Shown here: piece by piece, positions 1 to 6,893 of the stretch
How positions within the stretch are numbered: position 1 is the first letter of the stretch
Layout of the letters: each line of letters begins with the position of its first letter
Origin: Treponema sp.
Lineage (GTDB): Bacteria > Spirochaetota > Spirochaetia > Treponematales > Breznakiellaceae
Direction: 5' to 3'
Assembly (NCBI GenBank): GCA_031277045.1
Contig: JAISLX010000093.1
Coordinates: forward strand, 1 to 12,518
Length of the DNA: 12,518 bases
Notes under the pieces: model-generated
Seen by the model: the letters and a program-made list of their open reading frames with translations, nothing else
The model's database searches: none
Told to the model about the DNA's origin: nothing
Translations under genes and position numbers: made by a program

Positions 1-716
1 TTGGGGTGCCAGTAGATAAGCCCCGCCCCGGCTTCCTCGTGGATGGAGTAGAGGTCCAGGTCCTTCCCCACCCGGCGGTGATCCCGCTTTTCCACTTCCT
101 CAAGAAAGGCCAGGTAGGCCTTGAGGTCCTTGGGCGTCTCCCAGGCGGTGCCGTAGATCCGGGTGAGCATGGGCCGCTTCTCATCGCCGCGCCAGTAGGC
201 CCCGGCGATGTTCATAAGCTTAAAGGCAGCGGAGTTGATCTCCCTGGTGTTCTGCACATGGGGGCCCCGGCACAGGTCCGCCCAGAGGGGGACGCCGGGA
301 GAGCCGGCGGAGCCTTCGGCGTTGGCGCGGTTTTCGTAGACCGTGATCGTCTCCTCTGCGGGAAGATTGTTGATCAGCTCCGTTTTGAATTCCTCGCCGG
401 CAAAGCGCCGCAGGGCCTCTTCGCGGTCCAGTTCCACCCGTACAAAGTCCTGGCGGGAATCGATGATCGCCTTCATCTCCGCCTCGATGTGGGGCAGGTC
501 CTCCGCCGTGAGGGAGGACGCGCCGTCGGCGCTCCGGGGAAAAAGGAAATCGTAGTAAAAGCCGTTTTCGATGGAAGGCCCGATGGCGACTTTGGTTCCG
601 GGGTAAAGCCGGGTAACGGCCTGGGCCATGATATGGCTTACCGAGTGGCGGATACGGTCAAGCCGCTCGTTCTGCGGCAGGGCTTTGTCTGAAGCTTTGG
701 CGTTTGAATCGGACAT
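1..716 (-). CDS. thrS: Threonyl-tRNA synthetase, N-terminal part (runs off the left edge)
   Basis: This gene encodes the enzyme that charges tRNA-Thr with threonine in the cytoplasm. Only the first 238 residues are in the window. The protein begins almost directly at the editing domain: RHSVSH gives the HxxxH pair (H24, H28) and CRGPH gives the CxxxH pair (C149, H153), which are the usual metal/editing-site residues of ThrRS. The stretches GPSIENGFYYDF (46-57) and AGAYWRGD (171-178) match the family closely. The N-terminal TGS domain present in E. coli ThrRS (about 60 residues) is absent. The ATG at 716 is supported by AGAGAGG nine bases upstream (726-732). No other start fits, because the upstream region forms a T-box leader. 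The catalytic core lies beyond the edge. Confidence 0.95.
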   Translation of the reverse strand, partial: MSDSNAKASDKALPQNERLDRIRHSVSHIMAQAVTRLYPGTKVAIGPSIENGFYYDFLFPRSADGASSLTAEDLPHIEAEMKAIIDSRQDFVRVELDREEALRRFAGEEFKTELINNLPAEETITVYENRANAEGSAGSPGVPLWADLCRGPHVQNTREINSAAFKLMNIAGAYWRGDEKRPMLTRIYGTAWETPKDLKAYLAFLEEVEKRDHRRVGKDLDLYSIHEEAGAGLIYWHP

Positions 717-725
717 GGGGAAGTA

Positions 726-1016
726 CCTCTCTGCCCGGCGGCCCATTTACGTGATCCGCCCGGCGCGTTTATGGGGACGAGCGGCACAGGCCGCCCGCGG
801 TACCACCCCGCTTCGCCGCCCCATGACGGGGGACGCGCTCATCATCGCTGACGCGGATTCGCGGCCTGAGTTACTTGCCGGTGTTCCCCGGCGTTCCCCC
901 AGGCGGCCGGGAAAATCCCCGAGAGTGGTTTTCGGCGTCCTCCGGAGAACCGCGCTTCCAGCCATGACGTGGTCTCTCTTGCTCCGTCCCTGACGCCTAC
1001 TCGTCTCCCTTGAGCC
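726..1016 (-). promoter_or_regulatory. T-box riboswitch leader of thrS (Thr specifier ACC)
   Basis: T-box leaders sense uncharged tRNA and switch on aminoacyl-tRNA synthetase genes. Reading the minus strand, the canonical T-box GGGGTGGTACCGCGG lies at 809-795. Its UGGU bulge (805-802) would pair with the ACCA end of uncharged tRNA. The 3' antiterminator strand CGTCCCC is at 779-773. Stem I features are also visible: an AGTA near 1000, AGAGAG near 978-973 at the AG bulge, and a distal stem GAGAGACC/GGTTCTC enclosing TGGCTGG. The specifier loop GAAAACCACTC places an ACC threonine codon at 929-927, matching the downstream gene. No oligo-U terminator follows the antiterminator. Instead GGCGGCC (795-789) could pair with GGCCGCC (743-737) just before the ribosome site, so translational control is possible (inference). 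Confidence 0.88.
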
Positions 1017-1024
1017 TTTAGAAA

Positions 1025-1053
1025 AATATGCCCGGTTTTTGGGGCGTGGTCAA
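1025..1053 (-). promoter_or_regulatory. Sigma-70-type promoter for the thrS leader
   Basis: On the minus strand a TTGACC -35 (1053-1048) and a CATATT -10 (1030-1025) are separated by 17 bases. Transcription would start near 1018, giving a leader of about 300 nt that contains all T-box elements, the size expected for this class. Confidence 0.55.
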
Positions 1054-1144
1054 GCGGAGGCGCCGGGCAGAATTTGGTTCGGAAAGCTGAGACACAAGGG
1101 GGCCTGCCGCCGGGGAAACCGGCCCTGCCGCCGCGGCCCGCGCG

Positions 1145-1173
1145 TTGAAAATTCCGCCGGAAACCCCTATGAT
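1145..1173 (+). promoter_or_regulatory. Sigma-70-type promoter for the rpn-like gene
   Basis: TTGAAA (1145-1150) and TATGAT (1168-1173) are spaced by exactly 17 bases. The expected transcription start near 1180 excludes the TTG at 1173 as a start codon and leaves a very short leader before the ATGs at 1188 and 1194. Confidence 0.65.
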
Positions 1174-1193
1174 TGGTTTTAGCAGGGATGGTA

Positions 1194-2051
1194 ATGGGCG
1201 CCAACACCACGTACAAGGACAGTGTATTTTCTTTTCTCTTCAGTGATCCCGATGTCTTGCGGGAACTTTACGGAGCCATAACAGGTATCGAACTGGCAGC
1301 CGATGTGCCAATTGTCATCAATACCCTGGAAGGGGTGCTGTACAAAAACCTGCTCAACGACATTTCTTTTGAAATCGGCAATAAACTGGTCATAATTCTG
1401 GAACACCAGAGTACGGTGAACCCGAACTTGCCGCTGAGGATACTTTTGTATATTGCGCGTGTATACGAAAAGATCACCGCGGGGCGGAATGTGTACGGGA
1501 GCAGGAAGCTGGTGATACCGCGGCCTGAATTTATTGTTTTGTACAATGGGGCGGCTCCGTATCCGGACAAGACGGAATTAAAACTGTCGGATTCATTTGA
1601 AGACGCGCTTATGCCGGGATATTTTGATACTCTTCCCCGTTTGGAACTGCTGGTAACGGTGTACAATATCAACGATGGACACAACGAGGAAATAGCCCGG
1701 CGCTGCGGCAGGCTGAAAGGCTACAGCGTTTTTATTGCGAAGGCGAGGGAACTGGAGACCGCGACCCGGGATCGGGAAAAGGCGATGGAGGTGGCGGTTA
1801 AGTGGTGCATAGCGAATGGGGTCTTGAAAGAATTTTTAGAGACCCACGGGACGGAGGTAGTAAACATGCTGATGGCGGAATGGAAGCTGGAAGACGCACT
1901 GGTGGTGGAACGGGAAGAAGGCAGAGAAGAAGGCAGAGAAGAAGGCAGAGAAGAAACAGTCAAGAATCTTCTGGACTTTGGAATGAAGGCAGAACAAATA
2001 TCCCGGGCCCTTAAGATTCCGCTTGAAACGGTACTACGGTATGTGGACTAG
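1194..2051 (+). CDS. Rpn/YhgA-like PD-(D/E)XK family nuclease (putative transposase family)
   Basis: The 285-residue protein belongs to the Rpn/YhgA group, whose members are DNA endonucleases with a PD-(D/E)XK fold linked to RecA-independent recombination and, in E. coli, to phage defence. The N-terminal motif NTTYKDSVFSFLF is typical. The likely catalytic stretch is DISFEIGNKLVIILEHQST, with D56 and the E70-x-Q72 pair of the variant active site. The C-terminal part is charged, with EEGR repeats (residues 241-252) and then a short helix-turn-helix-like end (QISRALKIPLETVLRYVD). Start choice: the TTG at 1173 lies in the -10 box, whereas the ATG at 1194 follows GCAGGGA at a good distance and begins with the usual family N-terminus. 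The ATG at 1188 is the alternative. Such genes are multi-copy in gut treponemes (general knowledge). There is no transposon end nearby, so mobility is not shown. Confidence 0.85.
   Translation: MGANTTYKDSVFSFLFSDPDVLRELYGAITGIELAADVPIVINTLEGVLYKNLLNDISFEIGNKLVIILEHQSTVNPNLPLRILLYIARVYEKITAGRNVYGSRKLVIPRPEFIVLYNGAAPYPDKTELKLSDSFEDALMPGYFDTLPRLELLVTVYNINDGHNEEIARRCGRLKGYSVFIAKARELETATRDREKAMEVAVKWCIANGVLKEFLETHGTEVVNMLMAEWKLEDALVVEREEGREEGREEGREETVKNLLDFGMKAEQISRALKIPLETVLRYVD
1866..2051 (+). CDS. Possible internal in-frame product of the rpn gene (RpnS-like C-terminal protein)
   Basis: Inside the nuclease gene and in the same frame, GGAGG (1853-1857) sits eight bases before an ATG at 1866. 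It is a better ribosome site than that of the full gene. The product would be 61 residues (MLMAEWKLEDAL... to the shared stop), covering the EEGR repeats and the C-terminal helical segment but not the nuclease domain. In E. coli rpn genes an internal start gives a short C-terminal protein that neutralises the toxic full-length nuclease, and this site is in the corresponding place. Use of the start is inferred from the sequence only. Confidence 0.42.
   Translation: MLMAEWKLEDALVVEREEGREEGREEGREETVKNLLDFGMKAEQISRALKIPLETVLRYVD
1914..1955 (+). repeat. 12-bp tandem repeat in the rpn-like gene
   Basis: GAAGAAGGCAGA occurs three times in perfect tandem (1914-1949), followed by a partial GAAGAA. 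Each unit adds Glu-Glu-Gly-Arg. Because the period is a multiple of three, copy-number changes would lengthen or shorten the linker without breaking the frame, both in the full protein and in the possible internal product. Confidence 0.95.
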
Positions 2052-2068
2052 CAGCCTGTCGAATTTGT

Positions 2069-2098
2069 GATTTTTTTGCGCTTGATGCCGCAAAAATC
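2069..2098. terminator. Hairpin after the rpn-like gene
   Basis: GATTTTTTTGCG and CGCAAAAATC form an inverted repeat with an eight-base loop and a two-base bulge, 18 bases past the stop codon. The T-rich and A-rich arms are terminator-like on either strand, but GC pairing is limited to three pairs, so its strength is doubtful. The rest of the gap to the next gene (2099-2181) shows only a small GCGC-gaa-GCGC hairpin near 2120 and no convincing promoter. Confidence 0.35.
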
Positions 2099-2181
2099 CC
2101 GATTATTGAGTCTGCTTACGCGCGAAGCGCGCCAAACTGCTGGCTAAGTTTTCTCCTGCTATCGCGCGGCCGGGAACGGAC

Positions 2182-3024
2182 ATGATAAACACAGAAAACG
2201 CGGAATTTCAGATTGTCCAGGCTCTTAAACTTTCCCGGACTAAACGGGCCGCTCTAGGCGAAGTGTTCATCGAAGGCACGGAATCTATCAAGATGGCGGT
2301 TAGGGCGAGGCTGGAAATCACCCGAATCATAATCGCTACATCAAAGGCCCGCGCCCCGGCTCGTGGCTCTGTTTCCCAGCCGGGTCTTTCCCAATGGGCC
2401 CGCGATCTTATCCGGGCCAGTGCCGGGGCCAGGGTGCTGGAAATGACGGACGGCCTGTACGCGAAACTCTGTGAACGCCGGGACCTGCCGGAGATACTGG
2501 TAACGGTACGGCGGAAAACACAAACCCTGGCGGATCTGAGCCTTGGCGCGAACCCTTTTATCCTGTTGTTTGACCGTCCCGGCGACATGGGGAATCTGGG
2601 TTCGGCGATCCGCTCATTCAATGCGTTCGGCGGGGATGCCCTGTTTATTCTGGGCCACGGGGTAGATCCCTGGGACCCCAAGGTTATCCGCGCCAGCCTG
2701 GGCAGCGTCTTTTTTACGCCCATAGTATTGCTACGCTCCAACAGGGAACTTGGCGGTTTTATCGCGGAACAAAAAAAATTAAACGGCATGCGGGTCTGGG
2801 GCACCGATTCCGGCGGCGCTGTTCCCCTTTCACAGGCTCCGCTGGAACGGCCGCTCCTGCTGATCATCGGAAACGAGGCCAAAGGGATAAGCGCGGCCCT
2901 TAGACAAATCTGCGACGGGATCACCGGCATCCCTCTTGTGGGGGATGTCAATTCCCTGAACGCCGCCTGCGCCGCGAGCGTCTGCATGTGGGAACTGTGC
3001 CGCCGCTCCGGCGGCCCCGCTTGA
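2182..3024 (+). CDS. SpoU/TrmH-family RNA 2'-O-ribose methyltransferase
   Basis: This is a 280-residue SPOUT methyltransferase that would transfer a methyl group from S-adenosylmethionine to a ribose 2'-OH in rRNA or tRNA. Motif 1 is FDRPGDMGNLGSAIRS (130-145, with N138 and the R144 region). Motif 2 is LLIIGNEAKGIS (226-237, E232). Motif 3 is IPLVGDVNSLNAACAAS (250-266, with N257, S258 and N260), which makes the trefoil-knot cofactor site. The N-terminal 110 residues resemble the L30e-like substrate-binding domain of RlmB/TsnR-type enzymes, with IEGTESIKMAV around 30-40. The exact RNA target cannot be read from sequence. The ATG at 2182 follows GGGAACGGA. The gene stands alone between a nuclease gene and an outer-membrane protein gene. 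Confidence 0.88.
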   Translation: MINTENAEFQIVQALKLSRTKRAALGEVFIEGTESIKMAVRARLEITRIIIATSKARAPARGSVSQPGLSQWARDLIRASAGARVLEMTDGLYAKLCERRDLPEILVTVRRKTQTLADLSLGANPFILLFDRPGDMGNLGSAIRSFNAFGGDALFILGHGVDPWDPKVIRASLGSVFFTPIVLLRSNRELGGFIAEQKKLNGMRVWGTDSGGAVPLSQAPLERPLLLIIGNEAKGISAALRQICDGITGIPLVGDVNSLNAACAASVCMWELCRRSGGPA

Positions 3025-3052
3025 CGAACATCCCCAATTTCAAAACCTTCGA

Positions 3053-3076
3053 CCGGCAGACGACTGGCCGGGCTTT
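3053..3076 (+). terminator. Candidate terminator of the TrmH-family gene
   Basis: CCGGCAG-acga-CTGGCCGG forms a seven-pair stem with one bulged G, followed by GCTTTCT. It is nested in a wider inverted repeat, CAAAACC (3041-3047) with GGTTTTG (3083-3089). The short T-tract makes it only moderately convincing. Confidence 0.4.
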
Positions 3077-3103
3077 CTAACAGGTTTTGGGGAAGCCTTG
3101 GGG

Positions 3104-3131
3104 TTGAAAAATTTTCCGGGTAACATATACT
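3104..3131 (+). promoter_or_regulatory. Promoter for the Wzi-like gene
   Basis: TTGAAA (3104-3109) and TATACT (3126-3131) are separated by 16 bases, with a predicted start near 3138. This gives a leader of roughly 85 nt before the ATG at 3223. Confidence 0.55.
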
Positions 3132-3222
3132 GGATAAGCTGTTCCTAAAAGCTGAAATTTTGGAGAAGTTTTTGATTTGCCGTCAATTTCGCCGGGCCCG
3201 GTTTGATATTGTGGGGAATTTT

Positions 3223-5100
3223 ATGAAAACAATACGTGTACAGACTTTCGCGCTTTTTGCTTTTTTTGCCGCCGTTGCTTCTTTTGGACAGACACATAGT
3301 TCCATCTCCCTGGATGATGAAATTTATTACATCCTGGAACAATGCGAAGTCCGGGGCTTGTGCGCGGAACTGCCTGCGGTCAGGCCCTGGACACGGGGGC
3401 TTGTCCGTGCCCGCGTTAACGAAGCTTTGACAAGCGTGGTGGAAGGCCGCGGCGCTTTGAATAGTAACGAGCGGCAGATTTTGGAAAACTACCGGGACAG
3501 CCTGGGGGATCCCAAAACCGGCTCGGACTATTTTAACGGCAGCTATTTCGCCAAAGCGGAGATCGGCAAAACCGGTGTGGAGATAAGCGGGAAAGCCGGG
3601 GTGGAAGTGAATATCGAAGGATCGGCAGGGCTGTACCCCGGCGACACCCGGTACGGAACCGAAACGTGGGTCAACACGTCTTTGGCGGGGGACATTGGCC
3701 GCCGCGTTTCCTATGGCCTTTCCTTCTCCGGCGGCATTATCCGGGTTCCACGCGAAAGGCTGGGAATCTACAACACGTATTACGATACATTCACCGATTC
3801 CGACTCCGAATCTTCTTATCAGAATCGCGAAGTGGATGCGTACAGTCAGCCCCTGACTCACTTTCCGTATTCGTACAAAAAAAAATGGGACAGTTCCGTC
3901 TATTTTTTTGACAACTTGTCCGGTTACAGCAGTTGGCCCGGTGATTTTGCCGGCGCCTACGGCATGGGGGCCGAACTTTCGGGGTCCTTTCTGGATGGGC
4001 GGCTTTTTTTCCGTGCGGGGCGCTTTGAACGGGACTGGGGATCAACACCCCTTGGCGCCAGCCTGGCCCTTAATCAGGCGGCCCGCCCCTTCCTGGGGGC
4101 CGAAGGCGTCTTTACCCCCTTCTCCTGGCTGTCAATTTCCTCGCTTACCGGGGTTCTGGAATACTACAACGAGCAGAGCATCAAGACATCGTCAATGCCC
4201 AATCAGAACGCTTTTACTATTTCCATGCTCAACCTTACGTACAAAAACTACCTGTTCGTTGATATCGGCGAGTCGGTCGTGTGGCCCAAACGTTTTGAGT
4301 TGGGGTACATGTCGCCCATTACCAACAGTTTTTTTTACCAGGGCAATGTAGGGGATTTTGACAACCTTGCCATGTTTTTTAATTTTAAAGCCCAGTATCC
4401 GGGGCGGGGAAATGTTTGGTTTTCGGTTTTTCTGGACGAGATTTCCATAGAGCGCGATATGTTTGCGCTTGACAGATCGATGTTCGCCTATCATGGCGGC
4501 CTGAGCTGCGGCCTGCCTTTTGTGCCCTTCGGCTCAATCAAACTAAGTTACACCAAGATCGAGCCATATTGTTATACCCACACCACGATAGATGTTCCCT
4601 GGTACCGTAAGCCTGTGGAGCAGGCTTACACCAATAACGGCGTGGGCCTGGGCTATTATCTGCCCCCCAATGCCGACGAACTGCTGGTAAGGTTTGACGT
4701 AAAACCGGCGGCCCGGACTTCCGCCCACTTCCAGTACCAGATGATCCGGCATGGCGCCGATTACGGAAGGTCCGCCGTGGACGGTTCCTCATTTGTATCG
4801 GAACTGGACCCCTACGGCCGCAGCAGCAAGTCTGTGCTGCGGAAATACTTTTTGCACGATGGGGCGTACCAATGGGATCACATCCTCAAGCTGGGCGGGG
4901 GACATACCTTTGCTACCAGGGGCGCCGCTTCCTTCCGCGTCAGCGCGGAGGCGGGCATGGTGTTTTCCCAGTTTAGCAATATTGACGGTCCGCCGAATTC
5001 CGGAACATCGTCCTCGTACCACATGATCGACACGGACGAATACCCCCGGCGGCTTGGTTTTGTCTTTTCCCTGGGGCTGCGGATTTTCCCCAAGATATAG
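3223..5100 (+). CDS. Wzi-like capsule-assembly family outer-membrane beta-barrel protein
   Basis: The 625-residue protein starts with a clear Sec signal peptide (MKTIRVQTFALFAFFAAVASFGQ, cleavage near residue 23). The mature start, SLDDEIYYILEQCEVRGLC...RPWTRGLVRARVNEAL, is the alpha-helical N-terminal segment seen in the Wzi capsule-assembly family (PF14052 type). The rest is rich in alternating aromatic/polar strands and short turns, as in an outer-membrane barrel, and ends in GFVFSLGLRIFPKI. E. coli Wzi anchors capsule polysaccharide at the surface. Treponemes lack classical LPS and capsule loci are not evident here, so the actual role is open. The ATG at 3223 is preferred over one 63 bases upstream because it is preceded by GGGGA and places the signal peptide at the N-terminus. 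No glycosyltransferase or export genes lie alongside. Confidence 0.7.
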   Translation: MKTIRVQTFALFAFFAAVASFGQTHSSISLDDEIYYILEQCEVRGLCAELPAVRPWTRGLVRARVNEALTSVVEGRGALNSNERQILENYRDSLGDPKTGSDYFNGSYFAKAEIGKTGVEISGKAGVEVNIEGSAGLYPGDTRYGTETWVNTSLAGDIGRRVSYGLSFSGGIIRVPRERLGIYNTYYDTFTDSDSESSYQNREVDAYSQPLTHFPYSYKKKWDSSVYFFDNLSGYSSWPGDFAGAYGMGAELSGSFLDGRLFFRAGRFERDWGSTPLGASLALNQAARPFLGAEGVFTPFSWLSISSLTGVLEYYNEQSIKTSSMPNQNAFTISMLNLTYKNYLFVDIGESVVWPKRFELGYMSPITNSFFYQGNVGDFDNLAMFFNFKAQYPGRGNVWFSVFLDEISIERDMFALDRSMFAYHGGLSCGLPFVPFGSIKLSYTKIEPYCYTHTTIDVPWYRKPVEQAYTNNGVGLGYYLPPNADELLVRFDVKPAARTSAHFQYQMIRHGADYGRSAVDGSSFVSELDPYGRSSKSVLRKYFLHDGAYQWDHILKLGGGHTFATRGAASFRVSAEAGMVFSQFSNIDGPPNSGTSSSYHMIDTDEYPRRLGFVFSLGLRIFPKI

Positions 5101-5136
5101 AGCTTTCCCAAAACCCGGTTAGTTTTGGGAAAAGCT
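5101..5136. terminator. Bidirectional terminator between convergent genes
   Basis: Immediately after the stop codon, AGCTTTCCCAAAAC and GTTTTGGGAAAAGCT form a 14-pair stem with one bulge and a seven-base loop. The A/T-rich arms give oligo-U on both transcripts, fitting shared use by the Wzi-like gene and the converging four-gene operon. Confidence 0.75.
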
Positions 5137-5161
5137 CGACCGTTCCAATTTTGGCGCTGCC

Positions 5162-6577
5162 TTAAATCCAGGGCCGCGATTTCAAAACAATGCCGCATGA
5201 ACTTTCTTGCAACTGTGCGATAACCACCGGCGCACCGCTTTTGGGATCCTGCTCACCGGTAAATTTTGCCGTCAGCAGGGCTCCTGGTTCCGCCGCCTGT
5301 ATGGGTGTTTTTTCGCCCCGGAGCAAAGCCATGCCCTGTTCACCGCAGACATAGCGGCCCCATGTCTGGCCGCCTGCCCTAGCGGGGAACGGGGAGGAGA
5401 TCACCCGCACGAGCCGGGTGGTTTGTTCCGCCGGGCTTTGGGGGCCGCCGCGTTGGGGCTGTTCGGACTCACGCGGGCCAGTCAGAATAAAACTGAGGGT
5501 TGCCCGTTCCTTGGGAATGCTCGCTGCGGCGGAGAGCTGGCGCAGGCTTGCGGGGGCGTCTTCGGTATCAAAGGCAAAGTGGCACCATTTGGCGTCCCGC
5601 CCGGATGCGGAAGATTTGAGCGCGGGAAAGGGACAGGACAGGGCGTGAGTACAAGGGGAGAGGGGCGGACGGCCCAGGTTGATCAGGGCTTCCCGCAGCA
5701 GCGTGATAAAGCGGCCGGACGAGGGCGTTCCCGGCTCAACGACAAGAAGCCGTCCGCCCCACGCGGCAAGACCGGACAGAAACGCCGCCTGCTTGTTGGC
5801 GAACCGGCGCTGCCCCGTGTCATCACCGGGGGAAATGGGCTGGGAAAGCTCGTTGTACAGGTTAATGGCCGTTACCAGGGCCGCGTCCCGCGTTTGGTTG
5901 TGGAACCGGGACTGACCCATATCCTCGTGAATGGCCGTGATAGTCCAGGGACAGGCAGGCTCCCCGCCGTGCGCGGGAACGCCTGGGCCGGCCTGAACAG
6001 GATATAGGGCGGAACACAGAGCGGCGAACAGCTTTTTCCCGGCGTTCAGGGCGCCCTTGCTGCGGTCAAGGCAGCGGAATTTCAGGGGGACGGAGCGAAG
6101 GTCCCGGCGGCACAACCAAAGGCCGATGGGAAAACTGAGGGGACCGGAACCCAGATCGATGATGGTATCCCCCGGAACCAGGGGAAGGTCCAGGGCGGGA
6201 AGCAGGCGGCAGAGGCGGTACAAATTCCAGGGGAGAAAATAGTACAGATACGCGGAAAGCAGGCGGGGCTGGTTTAGGTAAGCAAGACTCCGTTCCCCCC
6301 GGGCGCTGGTAAGAAGCCGGGACAGTTCCGCCACATCGTTCCCCAGAGTCCGGCGGAAACGGGGCGGGATAGGAAAGGTCTTTTCGATAAGGGGAAGCAG
6401 CGCTTCCAGGTCTTTACGGGCATGATCGTCCAGACCGGGGAAAAGCCGGGCGCGAAACCCCTGTTCGATGGGGAATTTTTCTCCCGTGGAGGGTCCCTTT
6501 TTAACAGCGGAACCTCTCTTGCCGGCGGAGTTTTCCCCGGCGGAAAATTCGCCTGTAAACAGATCAGCTTTGGTCAT
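5162..6577 (-). CDS. Rsm22/METTL17-family methyltransferase-like ribosome assembly protein
   Basis: This 471-residue protein has a Rossmann SAM-binding motif, IIDLGSGPLSFPIGL (139-153), and the post-motif EPGTPSSGRF (281-290). It also carries the family signature SPCTHALSCPFP...WCHF. The cysteines C309-x5-C315, C332 and the late C411 match in order the four cysteines that bind a [4Fe-4S] cluster in mitochondrial METTL17/Rsm22. Those proteins associate with the assembling small ribosomal subunit. A catalytic methyl-transfer role is uncertain in the family. The N-terminal 45 residues and 365-385 are low in conservation. The gene overlaps the 3' end of the MerR-like gene by 14 bases and is the last of the ptsI-der operon, ending near the convergent terminator. 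The assembly role is inferred from the family and from the neighbouring der. Confidence 0.78.
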   Translation of the reverse strand: MTKADLFTGEFSAGENSAGKRGSAVKKGPSTGEKFPIEQGFRARLFPGLDDHARKDLEALLPLIEKTFPIPPRFRRTLGNDVAELSRLLTSARGERSLAYLNQPRLLSAYLYYFLPWNLYRLCRLLPALDLPLVPGDTIIDLGSGPLSFPIGLWLCRRDLRSVPLKFRCLDRSKGALNAGKKLFAALCSALYPVQAGPGVPAHGGEPACPWTITAIHEDMGQSRFHNQTRDAALVTAINLYNELSQPISPGDDTGQRRFANKQAAFLSGLAAWGGRLLVVEPGTPSSGRFITLLREALINLGRPPLSPCTHALSCPFPALKSSASGRDAKWCHFAFDTEDAPASLRQLSAAASIPKERATLSFILTGPRESEQPQRGGPQSPAEQTTRLVRVISSPFPARAGGQTWGRYVCGEQGMALLRGEKTPIQAAEPGALLTAKFTGEQDPKSGAPVVIAQLQESSCGIVLKSRPWI

Positions 6578-6893
6578 GTTTTTCTTTCGAATTTTTTACC
6601 ATGAGGTACAACTGTGCCAGACAGGAACGCAGGGACCCAATTTGAGCCCGCAGGTCCTGGGTTTCCCCGGAGACTTCCCGGTATAACTCTTCCCGGGCGC
6701 CTTCCACGGTAAAATGCCGGTCGTAGAGCAGATGTTTAAGACGCAAAAAAATTTGAAGGTCCCGGTCCGAATAATGCAATTTTCCGCTTATATCTTTCGT
6801 GGGTTGAAGCAGGGGAATTTCCCGCTCCCAGTACCGCAGCACATGGATTTTTACATCAAGTATCTGTTCCAGATCCCGTATTCCGTAGGTCAA
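6564..6893 (-). CDS. MerR-family-type HTH transcriptional regulator (short form)
   Basis: The 109-residue protein consists of a winged helix-turn-helix of the MerR type: YGIRDLEQILDVKIHVLRYWEREIP (residues 3-27), then the wing (KLHYSDRDL, 38-46), then IFLRLKHLLYDRHFTVEGAREEL and a C-terminal coiled-coil-like segment. There is no effector-binding domain and no metal-binding cysteine pair, so the signal sensed is unknown. The start is TTG at 6893, overlapping the der stop as TTGA, with GGAGACAGGA just upstream. This coupling and the 14-base overlap with the next gene place it within the operon. It could autoregulate the cluster, but no operator is obvious. Confidence 0.82.
   Translation of the reverse strand: MTYGIRDLEQILDVKIHVLRYWEREIPLLQPTKDISGKLHYSDRDLQIFLRLKHLLYDRHFTVEGAREELYREVSGETQDLRAQIGSLRSCLAQLYLMVKNSKEKHDQS

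Noticed and set aside
6..692. Long plus-strand open frame of 228 codons
   Set aside because: It is the complementary shadow of thrS. The minus strand gives a clear ThrRS editing domain, while the plus frame shows no known motif.
5207..6007. 266-codon plus-strand open frame
   Set aside because: It lies opposite the Rsm22-family gene, has no recognisable motif, and its openness follows from the high GC content.
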